Source: Trichostrongylus colubriformis
Lineage: Eukaryota; Nematoda; Chromadorea; Rhabditida; Trichostrongylidae
DNA length: 64,000 nt
NCBI GenBank assembly: GCA_963978905.1
Contig: OZ022257.1
Coordinates: 14,031,664 to 14,095,663 of the forward strand
Reading direction: 5' to 3'
Below the pieces are notes generated by a model. It did not search any database and was not told the DNA's origin. It saw only the letters and a list, made by a program, of their open reading frames with translations. Position 1 is the stretch's first letter; each line of letters begins with the position of its first letter. The translations under genes were made by a program, and so were the position numbers. Positions 1-12,744 of the stretch are shown one piece after another.

Positions 1-3000
1 CGAGATGAGGGAGTCTCTTCTGTCTGTACGTCGAACTATAAGGGGAACGTTTTCGAGGACGAGTGGTGAACGGTGAGTGTACAGATTTTCCCCGCGTGAC
101 AGCCAGTTGTATCACGCATTAAATGTACAAAGAAAGGTTGCACCCGGGCAGTCTTTTCGAGACGAGCTCAAATGCCCGGCTCTGAAAGATGGGCTCCTGG
201 CGAATCCCTCACAGCCCAGGCGCTCCATATGCAGTTCTTACATTAATATAATTGCAATTTTTAGAGTGCAGAACTACGGTTTACGTGCTCCAGCTCACCT
301 TTTTGGAGCCCTGTGTCGTCACGACTTCGGAAGAGGTCTCATAGTGGAGCTGAAAGTGGTCGATGCTCTGGTTGATATGTTATCAAATGGGCAGGAACCA
401 CTGAAAGTGAAAGCCGCGTTGATGGCACTGGGCCATATTGGGAGCACTGATGAAGGTGAGTTTAATGGTTTAATAGTTTTTGGCGGTTAGTTAAATCATA
501 TGCGAAGTGATAAGTGGAGCCGCAACCACGAGCGTGGTCCGGGAATCAAATATTCATGTTAATGCTTCGCAGCTCGATTGGATTACACCATACATGATCT
601 TAAACTGCTGTCGGAGTGCTACAGTAGTATGGAAACTTGTTTTTCATTACTTTATTTCCGCAGGTTGTTAAATTGTCATAAAGGCATTTGAGACCAGTGA
701 CAATTCGACCTATGTAATAAACAGACAGGTGGCCATCTCCATTTTTTTTTCGAACATTTTTAGGGTTCCGAGTGCTTCCCGTTGACGTCGTTCCACAGAT
801 GCTTCGAATGGCTGAAGACGCAGCAGTGCTGAGCGTACGAGGTTATGCATTTTGGGCAGTCAACATCTTGAGCTCATCACTTCGTGGTACAAATTTTTCG
901 GATTGTTCATATTCTTATGGTTCAAGCCAGAATACTTACTCAATCAATAGATCGAAGACCGCCAGGACTGCTCCCTATTTCCCATTCTTCTTTTTTCGGA
1001 AGAAGAAGAGAAAACGGTACCGCTACCATTAGTAGTCAAAGTTACAGTTCAGGTCCTACAGGTCTGGAGCGTTACCATGGGTGTGCATCCGTGAGGAATA
1101 GCTTGATGGACTGCGATGGTACAAAATGACAAATAAATGGGGAGAATAAGCAGTTTCAGACGTGGGCAGGGAGGAGCGCTTAGTAAATGGAATGGATTAG
1201 TTTTCATTGGCATTACTCCACAATAGGAGTGCCTAGACCATCTATATCTGTGTGAGAGAGGGTCTGACGCAGCAGCGTGCAAGTGAAATCTTTTTCTTTG
1301 TGCTTGTGCACTCATACTATTGAATAAATCTGAGAAAATAACTGGAAAAGCTTCGAATTTTGGAAAGCGGTATTTTGAAATAGCTTCGAAGGTGGTTTCG
1401 CGGTGGTAAACAAAATTAATGATGCGGTTAGATCCGGTATGGATTACCATGCGGTGTTCCTCACGCGCTGTACCTGAAAGCAAAATGAGTTGATGTGAAA
1501 CAATGTCCGGGAGCTGTGACCAGTTTGTTGCTGCTTAACAACGGCTAACCGGCCCTCCTTGGCTTTTCGAACTATTCGGTTTTACCTGAACTTGTTGTCT
1601 CCCATCAAACGCCTTGTTGAGCATTGATGGGATTCTTTTAAGTTAGTTCCGGCATGGATTACCATACTATCCTTGAAAGAAATGCATGTGTTCAGCGTAA
1701 AAAGGGCAGCCCTCAAAGTCAATAATGCCATTTTGTGGCCTGCACGTTGTATTTATCGGGTTATAGGAGCGGAATTCGTTTATTCATTTTTTATATCCAG
1801 GAGAAGGACTACGTGGACAACGACTACGCTTCGTCAGTCTGTCAGTTTGTCACGAAATTAGGCATAAATGAAAAACAATCAGTGGAGAGACACTCTGGCT
1901 AATTTTTGTTGAAGCCTTCCAAGATTTACGGTATTATTTATTTATTCGAGGCTAACGTTTCGGCGTCTTCGCCTTCTTCAGAGCCTGAATTCGAAAAACT
2001 TGAGACCTAATTCACTCCGAGACTTTCACAATCCAGAGAACCTTTTCAACAGAGTTTTAAACCAGCTTTCAGTATCGATCAGTCGAAGGGTGGCAGGGCT
2101 TGCCTTGGTATTTGCGACCGGGGTGTAAAGACAGACCACCAGTAGGACAACTTTTAGTAGACTGTGGAGCACTACCTCCGCCTCTACGAATCTCACCCCA
2201 CCCAGAATGAAAATAGTGTGATGAGACTGAGAGACTGATAAGCTCAACTTTTGGGTTTCAATCCTTCACCCTAGTATGCTACCAAACAAAAAGCCTGAAA
2301 GTACAAACCGCTAGTAGATCAAAGCTTACAGAGGCCAAGAAAGGGCACGAGGTCACGGGTTATGGCTACACATTCCTCTTTCCTGTTAATTTTAGGGTCT
2401 TTTGCTGCAATCCAAAATTAGCCAGAGTGTCTATCCATGCCAAGGTCAGAAGAGAGTCGAACATGGAACAATCTGTGGAGATGGAGACAAGTTTGGGATG
2501 GGTAGGACATGGAGTAAGAAGTAAGGAGCACTCATGGACTAGGTTAGGTTCCGCCCACCGTGGGTGGAGCGTGCACTGAAACGTTCGGTCCTCGGGTTGG
2601 AAATCGATCTTATGGATCGGAATGATCCATGGGTGAGGGAAAGATTGGATTATTCTAACATGAATCTCTGGAAGTCGTGAAGGGGGTCTGGGCAGAGTGG
2701 GTGGAGCGCATCCAAATGGGCGGCCTGTACCACAAAAATTCATAGTTCGGTTCCCATGAAACCTAGAGACTCGGAAAAGTCGGTAGAAATGACCAACATC
2801 GAAGCATGAAACTTGAAACGGTCGGGTACCGGACCAAAGTGGGCGAAGCGTGATGTGGTAGTGGGTGCTGAGTAAAGTTCATAGAAAGAAAACTAATTCC
2901 CATCGGCCTACAGACGCGCCCATGGTAGTGCACGCACACTAGTGTGCGTCAGCCAGCTAGTCATAGAATAAACCAATAAATTGTAATTTCGGGGTTGCAC

Positions 3001-6000
3001 AATCGAATAATTTCATTGTAAAACTCAGAAATTAGCAAAACACCCAATAAGTATTGTGGTATCCTTTTATGCGCGCTGGTGAAGTTCGAGTATTGTCATA
3101 GACTGATTTTATGGGTTTTCCTAGGATAGACCGTCTTTCCAACTTTTCTTTTTGAGGAGCGGAAGTGTTAGATCGTTTCGGATGGGAAAGCAATTATCAC
3201 TATGATGTGATCGAGGAGAAACGGAAAAACGAGAATGTCCATTATGAACTACGTTCATCGCCTGTAACAGCTCCACAGGTACGTTCTGATTTTTGCTCAC
3301 GTGCGTTTACAAAGAACCTATTCTAACTTGGGCCTATTTTTGCCTGTATTTATTTATTTTGAGTTTAATTTTAGAGCTAAACTAAAAAGTAAGTAATGCT
3401 AAGCTAACTAAAGTATATGTTTTGGTGAATATCTTTTATCTATTGGGTATCGAGAGAGCACTTAATCAAAGATTTCGACCAGTCGAACTCATCCACAGAC
3501 TGAACCGACAATACGTTGACAGAATAGATTGTCAGCGTGGAAAAATAAAAACTATTGCTTTTTCTTTGAAGGCAGTAAATGTCGCTTTACGTTCCTGTTT
3601 TCAGATCACGGTCAGGGGACCCCGCAGCGATAGCGATGCGCACTCAATTGGTCCGTCTTCGCGATGTCGCTCGAGCAGTATGCCAGCGGCAGCACCACCT
3701 CTCACAGCGGCTCGCGTCCTAACAACTTCTCGTGGAGAGTTGCGGTTGCGGCGAACAAAAAGCGAAACTGCGTTCCATCTGTCGAGTCACCTCAGAAGGA
3801 GCTTGATGAAGGAGAGGTGTGTCCAGCAGCTGTTTTGGCGATAATTTCCATCTAGGGTTATTGAACTTTCAGTGGTGATGCAACTCCGCGATGCGAACGA
3901 GCCGTCACTGGCGATTCTGTGTTCACTAGCGGACTGGGTTCTCTTAGCGAGGATTCGACAACTGTGGAAGGTAGCTAAGGATTATTTGAAATGTGATCAG
4001 TATGTGAGTAGAATGTCATAGGACGCCGTGGAACCACGTTGGATTCGATGATTGTAGAATGGGAATCACGTTCCCGAGTGTCCACCATTGTCTATTGCCT
4101 GAGTCAAGGATTCGTGGCGAATCGAAGTCATCTCGTAGTTCAGGGAACGGTGAGCGAATAAAAGTATTTCCACTTTGTGGCAAGGTTATCGGTGTAGTAC
4201 TCAGTAAATGCCAATCACTGACTAGAAGACGTGTTTAAAGGGGGGTGAGACATTTTCTTTGGTTTTTTCTCATTTTTCAACAAATGTATGTATAATCCTT
4301 TGAACAGATGGCAGATATGGTTCGTGACCCTCATAGAGCCAATACAACAAGAGAAAGATGGAAATTAACGCCGTTCAAGACGAAACGATTCCTGGAAGTG
4401 AATCGTAATTTCGGTGATCCCGCCAGATATGTTTATATGACTCCAGAAGAGGTAGGAAGATTCTGTCGTCTCAAATGTTGCGTAACAAGTTAGCCAGCTG
4501 AGAGCGATAATCTTCTATGAAGTTCGACTCCAGGGAAGAAGTCGCGAGGGAAAATTAGAAAAAAAGGAATTTATTCGGAGCTATTTGGACACCTCTGGAC
4601 CTTCGAATATTGCCCAACGACAATTCTCTACTACAGAGCTTGGGCCGCGTTCATACTCTGCGATGCCGGAGTCACGGCATGGCTGCGTGTCTTTGCGTCT
4701 CCGTCCATGCCACCCTGCCTCCTTGCCTGCGTCGTCTCTGCATCTCCCTGTGCCACTCTTTCTTGCTGCCTGTGAACGCAACAATGCCCTGCCGGCGCTG
4801 AGTATGAGCATGACCTTAGGAATCACGAGTTGTGGGAGGCGTAGTGTATTCTCTTTCTTTGATTCCCCTTTTTTGATTTTATGGGTATGCGCCTTCTCCC
4901 ATTTCTCTTTTGACCGCTTCAACTAATACCATTTCCTAATTCCTTCTCTTGTCCAACTTTTGAATGCTTTGGGAAGATTCCTTTTACAGGAGTTGTCGCT
5001 GTCGCGTTATCGTAGGGAAATGTTAGCTGATCCATGGCTCTTTGATGAATTGCGTCGTTTTAAAACCGATGCACCGTGCATTCCTCAACGAGTTCAGATC
5101 TCTCATATCATTGCCTTCCCTTCTGATATCGAAGTTATGTGTTTGGTGAGCTCATTTTTATATGCTTTCTATTTTTGTAATTTTCTTTTCCTTTTTACCA
5201 AGAATTTTTTGTGGAAGAAGTTTTCGCTCAAAAGGCTTGACTAATGGCCATTCCTGCCTACAGTGGATGGGTGAAGGATAAATTATCCTTCATTTTTTAA
5301 GTGCCGCATATAACCATAACGCATATAACATATATTGGGTTGGGGAATAAGTCCTTGCGGTTTTTTTAAACCCCGTTTTTTGACATGGTTCTCTTCATCT
5401 TTCGACAAAGCTTATATATGTTTCGATAAAGCTTTTTTTGCTCTACGAAATGATACTATCTGTTTTCCGATTCCTTCGACTACCTAATATTTATGGGGTT
5501 TGGAAATGATGTAAGCTGAAGGCAAAACATTGACACTTGCGCACCTCATCTTTCTCGTCTGCCATCGTGATCAAAAAATTTATGCGCATATGTTTTAGAT
5601 AGAGCTTCTTCTGCTCTACAGAACGGTACTACATTTTATTCGAATCGCTCAACTTTTTGCTGTTTTTAAGACTCACAAATGCAGTTACTCGCAAAAGTGT
5701 GCACTTTCGTTATCTCCTCTTCCACGCCTACCATCGAGATTGGAGAGGATGTACATATATGCGTTCAATAGAGCTTTTCTTGCTCTATAAGATGATACCA
5801 CTCATCTTTTGTATCCTCTCATATTTTAGCATGTAGGAATAAGTTTCCACCTGTTTTTCAATTCGAATTGCGTGATAAAAATAAGTTATTTGGCAGAATG
5901 TTTTGCATCATTCGATAGAGCTCTTTTCGCTCTACAAGACAGTGTTTATAACTTTTGTTCGAATTCTTTCCATTTTTTAGATCATTTAAAAGTCGACAAA

Positions 6001-9000
6001 ATCGAGCATTTTCGTCACATGATGTCAAAAATGCTCGATTTCGTCGACTTTCAAATGATCTAAAAAATGGCAAAAATCAATTCGAATATAGCCCGTAAAC
6101 AGTATCTTGTAGAGCGGAAAGAGCTCTATCGAATGATACAAAACATTCTGCCAAAAAAATCTATTTCATCACGCAATTTGGAATTGAAGAACAGGTGGAA
6201 ACATATTCCTACATGCAAAATATGAGAGGATACAAAAGACGAGTGGTATCATCTTATAAAGCAGGGAAAGCTCTATTGAACGCATATATGTACATCCTCT
6301 CCAATCTCGATGGTAGGCGTGGAAGAGGAGATAACGAAAGTGCACACTTTTGCGAGTAACTGCATTTGTGAGTCTTAAAAACAGCAAAAAGTTGAGCGAT
6401 TTGTTTAACAAGTAGTACCGTTCTGTAGAGCTGAAAATGCTCTATCGAAATATATACACAGACATTTTTTTGATCTCGATGGCAGACGAGAAAGATGAGG
6501 TGCGCAAGTGCCAATTTTTTGCCTTCAGCTTACTTCATTTCCAAACCTTATGAATATTAGGTGGTTGAAGGAATCGAAAAACAAATAGTATCGTATTGTA
6601 GGGCGAAAAAAGCTCTATTGAAAACATATACAGTGCGTTTCATAATTATAAGGTCACCCCTGAATTTCAGGTTTTCTCAACAACACCCCATTAAGGAATC
6701 TTCTCAGTCTCATAGGCGGATTCCTCACCTGAAATAACCCCCGTACCCGATTTTTGATGGCAGTCTCGTTTACCTTATGTTTTTAAGAATATTTTTCCTT
6801 TGTTGCACCGTTTCATAATTATAAGGTCACTCTGAAAAAAGTAAAAAAGTTGAGGCTCCAGCAAGTTTGTTAAGGTGGATATGTATTCCAGATACATCTT
6901 CGTGATACATGCTCAATCATCTTGTGGCTAGCTGCTATGTTCCGAGAGCAAAGCCCAGATTGTGGATTCTCGTGGTGCTAGGCTCAGTTTGAAAGCAATT
7001 CCAAAAAATGGGAAGATTCCTGTACTCAGTTAGATAACATTTGAGTCATTCGGTGTCTTCACATGCTTTTCACGCTCTGGACTCCCACGTGAGATCATTG
7101 TCATTCACGAGAAAGGGATTTTGGGACCACTTCCTGCAGCACCTTCTCCATGGAGCAGATTTATTTGGAGTTGAACCATTCCTTGTCTGGGACGACAGCG
7201 CACAGTAGTGAGGCAGTGCAGAAACATCACCAAAGAAATACTGAAGCAGTTTCCGAGGCCTACAGCACACCATAAGGCGTCACTATCTCAATCCATAAAG
7301 CTCTTTTTTGGCACGGATTGAGCGAAACTGAATTTGCATAGCAATTGCACTGTGCATTCGAGTAATTCCATCTGAATTGTGTTTTTGAGTCTGGAAATAC
7401 TCTATTTGTATGGTGCTGACGTGTAGAGGTAGTACTAGCCTGGTCTGAGAAGTGCGCCGATCTACGGGAGCCTTGGCAATTTTTGTAGGAGAAGGGTGAT
7501 CTCCTAAGTTCTTTTCGGCAATGAGCTTGCATGGAACCTTGCCTTCGAAACCTGCAGAATGGACTCCAGAGACTGCTAGAAGATCCTGCGAAGAAATCAG
7601 TTGCCTTTTGGAGCTAACCGGCTCTTCATAATTGCGTCTCAAAGTGTGGCAATGCTGTTGCTCACGTAGGTCATTCAACGTAATCGCGGTGGAAGTTCCG
7701 AAATACGGACATTCAGCCATAGCTAACATGTAGTCTTGGTCTCAGTTCTATCAGGGAGATCTAGAAGACATCGCCTCAAATATTTACCCCGATAATCGCC
7801 AATTCTGGGAAGCAAAACTGCTGAAACAGGCAATCGTTGAAGACTGGAACAATGTCTTTGGTGAGGTTCCCCGAAATTTCGTTTCTACTTCACCGAATTT
7901 TCTTGTTAATGTCGCTCTCAAACAGGAAAGGGCCATAGATTATAAGCTCCTTCGCATGCGCTGTTAACTCTAGCAAATTTTCTATCTCTTCAGGGTGACC
8001 TTATAATTATGGAACGGCACAAAAATCAGAAAATATTCATAAAAAAGTTGGGCTGAAAGCTAATGTTATCAAAACTGATATAGGAAGGTTTTCTGTGATG
8101 AGGAATCTATAAAAAATACTTAAAAAATTTTCGGTCAGCTGTCTCTCCTGAATACCGAAAATTTGGGGGTGACCTTATAATTATGAAACGCACTGTATAA
8201 GCTTTGTCTAGAGATGAAGGGAACAATGTGAAAACGGGGTTTAAAAAAACAGCGAGGACTTATTCCCCAACCCAATAATAAAATGATAGAGGCATTTGTA
8301 AGCATTTTTGTCTTTGCGTAGATTGCGGGTTCAATCGATCTGCGGGGCCCTCCTTTACTTGTGATAGATCCGTCTAATGCCAAGGGGATTGTTTGTTAAG
8401 GTTGAGTGAGATCTATTAATATCGAACGGATGGGGTTAATTATTTGGGGGAGCCCTGATGCCTCACTTAACATGAAAAACTGTCCGTGAAATTAGACTTC
8501 TCTAATTTGAAGCGGAGCATTCAGAAATTGCTAAATTCGAAAATCAATTTTTAATACTGAAATTCGCATTTAGAACATCTTTCCAACACGAACAGGACCA
8601 GACCAGCTGCTCACTTCTGACACTAACAATGAGGTAAAGCCTTTTCACCACCGGAGGGGACTTTACTAGTTTGATTCGAATATTGCAGCTGGATGACCGT
8701 GGAGCTCGAAGCGGGCACGGCCGAAGCCAACGAAGCGATGCGCGTATCACCCATTCCGCCTATCGTTGTTTCTATTGCAGTTCGGAAGTGAAAGGTTTGA
8801 CATTCTGTAAAATCATTTGCATCATAGACCTCCTTGTATTTTTTTTTTGTTCAAAGATATTTTTGTGCTGCCTCAACAAGAAGACATATCGCAATTGCGG
8901 CGAGAAGTTCTTAATCAGGTCGATATGTTAGAAATCCAACAGTCAACACCCGAAAAGAAGCTCCTAATGTCAGTTGAAGTCAGAGGGTTTTTTTTACTAT

Positions 9001-9175
9001 TCTGTGATCTAAGAGTTTTAATGTGGAAAATTCAAGGCTTCGAAATTCATATCCTTGGCTGTTCGAGTGGCCATGTCTTTATGCAGACGTCCTTGAACTC
9101 CTGGATGAATACCGCTTCAAGTCGAAATCTCGTACTTTTCTACAAGAGATTTTCTACAATGCGCTCAGGATATGA
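1..9175 (+). CDS. rict-1: RICTOR (TORC2 subunit), 3' part of gene, multi-exon
   Basis: RICTOR is the scaffold of TOR complex 2, a kinase complex acting upstream of AKT/SGK. Exons read: about 1-72, about 103-136 (both uncertain), 265-455, 764-886, 3157-3278, 3605-3816, 3873-3970, 4022-4149, 4308-4451, 4990-5145, 8689-8794, 8857-8968, 9037-9175; phases agree from 265 onward. Exons 265-886 match the helical-repeat part of RICTOR (PAHLFGALCRHD, LKVKAALMALGHIGS, EDAAVLSVRGYAFWAVNIL). Exon 3605-3816 is a Ser/Arg-rich region (ELRLRRTKSE) like the phosphorylated middle of the family. The last exons give the conserved tail (PCLYADVLELLDEYRFKS, TFLQEIFYNAL) ending at TGA 9173-9175, with AATAAA near 9232. 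The 5' end lies outside the window. The splice from the second exon to 265 is not in phase, so one junction there is wrong. Acceptors at 3157 (TTGAG) and 9037 (CAAG) are unusual. Identity is secure from the tail and repeats; the middle exons are inferred from phase and composition. Confidence 0.85.
1925..1990 (-). repeat. Penelope-type 3' tail remnant with hammerhead-like core
   Basis: Read on the minus strand this shows CTGAAGA, then a perfect GGCG-AAGA-CGCC hairpin, then GAAAC and GTTAGCC. The same arrangement occurs at 28031-28100 and 36206-36275, the first of which follows recognisable Penelope-like coding sequence. No coding part is seen here. Confidence 0.5.
2490..2960 (-). repeat. Dispersed repeat shared with 51960-52150
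   Basis: Two blocks (2490-2545 and 2860-2960, minus strand) match 52080-52150 and 51960-52070 on the plus strand. The copy here carries about 300 extra bases between the blocks. No coding capacity is recognised. Confidence 0.5.
4643..4815. mobile_element. Harbinger-like MITE (GGCCGCGTTCATA family) in RICTOR intron
   Basis: Imperfect palindrome opening with GGCCGCGTTCATACT and closing with GAGTATGAGCATGACC followed by TTA. Further copies lie at 29530-29704, 34358-34517 and 61872-62042, and a larger relative at 25843-26237. The GGCC ends and TTA/TAA duplications in the better copies suggest the PIF/Harbinger group; this class assignment is inference. Confidence 0.6.
6631..8195. mobile_element. 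Tc1-type transposon with paired (IR/DR) terminal repeats
   Basis: The ends are CAGTGCGTTTCATAATTATA and its inverse, with TA on both sides (6629-6630, 8196-8197). A second copy of the TTTCATAATTATAAGGTCAC motif lies about 175 bp inside each end (6810-6831 and 7994-8014), giving two direct repeats per terminus as in the IR/DR group of Tc1 elements. It inserted into one arm of the palindromic element 5335-8275 and is therefore the younger insertion. Confidence 0.8.
7820..7966 (+). pseudogene. Probable transposase C-terminal remnant of the Tc1-type element
   Basis: A frame ending at TAA 7964-7966 reads LLKQAIVEDWNNVFGEVP and later KLLRMRC. The spacing of a Trp-containing helix before a basic Arg/Cys tail resembles the end of Tc1 transposases. 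Upstream frames (6880-7750) are broken and I do not recognise the DDE catalytic residues. The assignment rests on position inside the element and a weak resemblance. Confidence 0.35.
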
Positions 9176-11274
9176 TATGATTCTGGGTACACTGCTGCTT
9201 TCATTACCAACATTCCATTCCTGTGATAGACAAATAAATATTGCTTATTGTTTGCTTTTTTGGTGTTCGTCTCTTTGCTCGGCTTGCGGGAGAGATTTAT
9301 GTTCCCTCCAACTTTACTTTTACAAATTCATATTGAGATAATGAACACTACAATAATTGGATGATACCCTATTCAGATAGATCAGAGATGGGCATTTTCG
9401 TCATGTTGGGGATGTGGTTGGAGCTGCTGGGACGGACAACCATGTGCTGTGTGTGACTTTATAAGATTTTTAGATTACGCGCCGTGCATTTGACTCTACC
9501 TTACACAAAAGCAGTAAAAAATTGATAGGTATTAGGTTAGCGAACTGGCATCCACGGCCAGGCCAGTTCTCTGACCAAATGCCTATCTTTTTTTTTCGAA
9601 AATTTTTACAATTTTTAGAATTGCGATGCTATCCTACCAGGCTAGACTGGTCCCCATTTTGTGCGATTTCAAACCAGTAAAGTTTTGTTGTCCGAGTCAG
9701 AGATATCGCACACTTTCAAAAAAATTCAAAATGTTCAAAAAGTTCAGATGCGCATTTTGTCAGCAAAGTGGCCTGGCCGTGGGCAATTTCGAAAAAATTT
9801 CGCAAATCGATCCATGGACATGTGCATGAGTTAGCGACGCTACTTGCTGCAGCCCTTCCGCCGTCCAATTTGCGCCATGTTTTCGATTTAGTGGAATCAG
9901 ATCTCGACTAAGTAGGTGTGAACCCTCGTTCGAGAAGTTATAAAATCACATGCACTTTGATCTGGGTTGATCTGGTCTAAATGTAACAGGTGCGTACATT
10001 GCTCCAGGCATGACCCAACTTATCAGCAGCTCACGATCTGCCTGGACACATAGTCTACGCTAAACTACTGTCATTCATCGATTTGTTTTTTGCATTTGGC
10101 TGCTTTCCTGTCTTCTCTCCACTACTTCTTGCAAACGATTTCGTGAAAGCTTTTTTGTGTATGGAGTGAATTTTGCAAGTGTCACATTGTTCAATACGTA
10201 TTATTTCTTGCGTTGTTTGGGAATTATAAGAAAACGGTGCTATAAAAGTATCTTGGAGTGGGAGATGGAGGGGAGGTATTAGAGAAATGGGTCATTCACC
10301 GCGCAGCTCCTTCACTTCCTAGGCTTAGCCTGGATCCACACTACGTAGCTCACAAACAATTCTTCGTGTTTTCTTGTCTCTTCCTCCTCTATTGCCCTAC
10401 ACTAAATGTGCTGTTATATGAATATATAGTCCATTTCGAAAAAACTGATTGGGCGTGTCCCACGGACTTGGGTGAATGGCGAGAGTGAGGGTACGTGGCG
10501 AGAGTGAGAGTGTGTGGCGGGGTGAGAGAATTGAGAGATTTTGATACACGTTCATACAAGCCCGTAAGACACACCCAATCAGTTTTTCTGAAATGGACTG
10601 TAAGTGCATTATTCTAAATGCACCTTTTTTGCTTTCCTTTCACCACGCCCTCCACCACACCCACATATGCTCACAGCGCCTTGAAAACTAATTAATTTTT
10701 CAGTGGGTTTGATACACTCCTGCCTGCTTGTTTATGTACTCGCATATATTTACATACTATTCAAACGCATCTGGTCCATTCACACCTACGCTCCTATCGT
10801 CGATTCAATAAAGAAGTTAATAATTATTAACAAGACACTATGTTTGAAAGATTAGGGGGGGGACAAGAAAATAGTTTAATCTCCGTTTCGCACGTGCCCT
10901 TAGAGGAGGCTAAATTCAGAAGTAAAATTCATTATCTTTGATTAAATTTAAATTTTGATGAATTTGATTGAAGTCAGAAACGAAATTCAGAAAATTTTTA
11001 AAACCAGCCATAAAATGTGTTGACAGTGGCTAGCATTTTTTCGACCAGTGTGCCTCCTTAATTCATCTCATTCGTATCGATCCCGTGCACATTGGCTATG
11101 GGCTTGGGTCCCATAACTCCCCGCACTGGCAGCAACCCTTTTTCTCACTGCAAATAAGTAATTTCTGAGGGCGCCGCTATGTTCAATTGATGTGTGGCCA
11201 TCTGCGTTTGCTGCTTTTCACGCGAAACACCCCAAAAAACGATAGTAATGTTCTCCCAGATTCATATGTTTGTA
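9176..11274. other. Intergenic: no gene seen
   Basis: AATAAA near 9232 fits the RICTOR poly(A) signal. Apart from the MITE at 10427-10600 the frames are short and uninterpretable. Confidence 0.5.
10427..10600. mobile_element. MITE, 174 bp, TA-flanked, copy 1
   Basis: The terminal inverted repeat begins TAGTCCATTTCGAAAAAACT and the right end is its inverse ending GGACTG followed by TA. The interior has GAGAGTGAG repeats. A nearly identical 174 bp copy lies at 16340-16513, so this family moved recently. A rearranged relative lies at 42060-42178. Confidence 0.8.
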
Positions 11275-12543
11275 TTAGGTTGGCAACTAAGTAATTGCGG
11301 AATCAAAGACCTTTTTCCAGAGAAATAAAACCACCTTATACTGTAATGTATTGCCCGTTTTTATCAATGACCTTTTGCCATCTTTTAGGTAGCATCATAA
11401 TTCCTCGTTTATAAAACTTCTGGTTTTTATCAGTAAAAAAATGAGTCAGGTACGATTTGACCTCATCATCAATACTGAAATTTTTACCACTTAAAGAATT
11501 TTGCAATGATCGAAACAAAAAGTAATCCGATGGTGCAAGGTCAGGACTATATGGTGGATGTGGCAAAACATCCCAACAAAGCTCCAATAATTTTTGCCGA
11601 GTGGCCAAAGATGTGTGTGGCCTTGCATTGTCATGATGGAACACAACACTTTTTCGGTTAATTAATTCGGGTCGCTTTCTTGAACTGCATTGCTTAATTT
11701 TGTTAATTTTGTAATGTAGACATCAGAATTGATTGTTTGGTTGGGTGGTAGGAGTTCAATATAGACAATTCCTTTGTAATCCCACCAAACTGAAAACAAA
11801 ACCTTCTTTTGATGAATCCCAGCTTTTGCTCTTGTTTGAGCTGGTTCACCTGGGCGGCTCCACCATCTTTTTCGTTGGACATTATTGTTAACGACCCATT
11901 TTTCATCGCCAGTGATCATTCGTTTTAGAAGTGGATCATTTTTACTACGTTTCTTTAGCAAATCGCAGATGTTATGCGCTGCGTTAAATGTGTTTCCTTT
12001 AGTTCGTGAGGAACCCAAATATCCAATTTTGGCACGTACCTAAGCTGTTCTAAATTTTTCAATACATGTATGTGATACCTGTAACTTCTCTGCAATCTCG
12101 CGTGTTATACTGTGACGATCCGAATCAAGCATTGCCTTGATTAAGTCGTTGTCAACTCCAACTGGACGACCAGAGCGTTTCTCATCTTTGAGAGAAAAAT
12201 CACCAGATTGAAACCAGGCAAACCGATTTTGGCAATGCCATCTTTTAAGGCTTCGGCACCATAAACAGCACATAACTTTTTGAGAGCTTGTGATGCGTTT
12301 TTCCCTTTAAGGAAATAATAAACACATACATGACGAAAATGATTGTTTTGATTCTCCATTTTTCAGCACACGCCAAACGAAGAAAATGCAACCGATCAAG
12401 AAACTTTCTTTACTGATTGATAGCAGGACTGCCTACTATTAGATAACAATATGTGTTTAACATTTGGCCTACGCCAGCAAAGCTAAATATTCAACTAAAG
12501 CCATTTATGAGTGAAATCCGCAGTGACTTAATTGCCGACCTAA
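11275..12543 (-). mobile_element. mariner transposon (1.27 kb)
   Basis: The ends are TTAGGTTGGCAACTAAGTAA and an inverse copy (TTAGGTCGGCAATTAAGTCA), with TA at 11273-11274 and 12544-12545. The interior encodes a mariner transposase on the minus strand in several frames (separate entry). Length and TIR sequence are typical of the mariner family. Confidence 0.93.
11336..12359 (-). pseudogene. mariner transposase, frameshifted
   Basis: The transposase cuts and reinserts its own element. The start is MENQNNHFRHVCVYYFLKG at 12357-12359. Key parts of the D,D34D catalytic domain can be read: TGDEKWV (first Asp), FHHDNARPHTS (second Asp) and PPYSPDLAPSDY (third Asp), with the end at QYITV before a stop near 11336. 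At least three frame changes or stops (near 12150-12270, 12020-12040, 11645-11660) split it into pieces at 12359-12141, 12273-12040, 12018-11662 and 11644-11336. It cannot make a full protein, although all three catalytic Asp codons survive. Confidence 0.9.
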
Positions 12544-12744
12544 TAGTTTACCCTTTTGCGTGCTTCAGTATCGGAAATAATGCAGTCGAAAATCGAATGT
12601 AATGCTACTTATCTCAGCTATTTGCACACATTTTACGACTAATAAATACTACTAGAGAAATGTGGGAATATTAGGATATGGAAGCCTTATTAGGATTATA
12701 GGATTTATTTGGGAGGATTCAAGATTACAGGATATACATAATAT

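Larger units (their letters stand above)
887..3156. other. RICTOR intron, repeat-rich
   Basis: This 2.3 kb gap between two RICTOR exons holds no convincing exon. It contains a Penelope-type tail (about 1925-1990, minus strand) and a dispersed repeat (about 2490-2960, minus strand) that recurs at 51960-52150. Confidence 0.6.
5335..8275. mobile_element. Large foldback transposon (near-complete palindrome), interrupted by a Tc1-type element
   Basis: The ends are inverted copies starting TTGGGTTGGGGAATAAGTCC, flanked by TA (5333-5334 and 8276-8277). Without the nested insert (6631-8195) the element is about 1.37 kb and is one long inverted repeat: 5335-6020 pairs with 6035-6628 plus 8198-8275, with the fold centre near 6028. 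No transposase is seen, so it is non-autonomous. It lies in the RICTOR intron between exons 4990-5145 and 8689-8794. The TA duplication points to a Tc1/mariner-type mover. Confidence 0.85.

Noticed and set aside
4581..4926. 113-codon open frames on both strands
   Set aside because: Both are by-products of a palindromic MITE in a RICTOR intron.
8290..8380. tRNA-like GCGGGTTCAATCGATCTGC
   Set aside because: Only the T-arm resembles a tRNA; no acceptor stem or anticodon arm can be drawn.
8817..9341. 174-codon open frame over the RICTOR 3' end
   Set aside because: It is a shifted frame reading through introns; the RICTOR tail lies in other frames with good splice signals.
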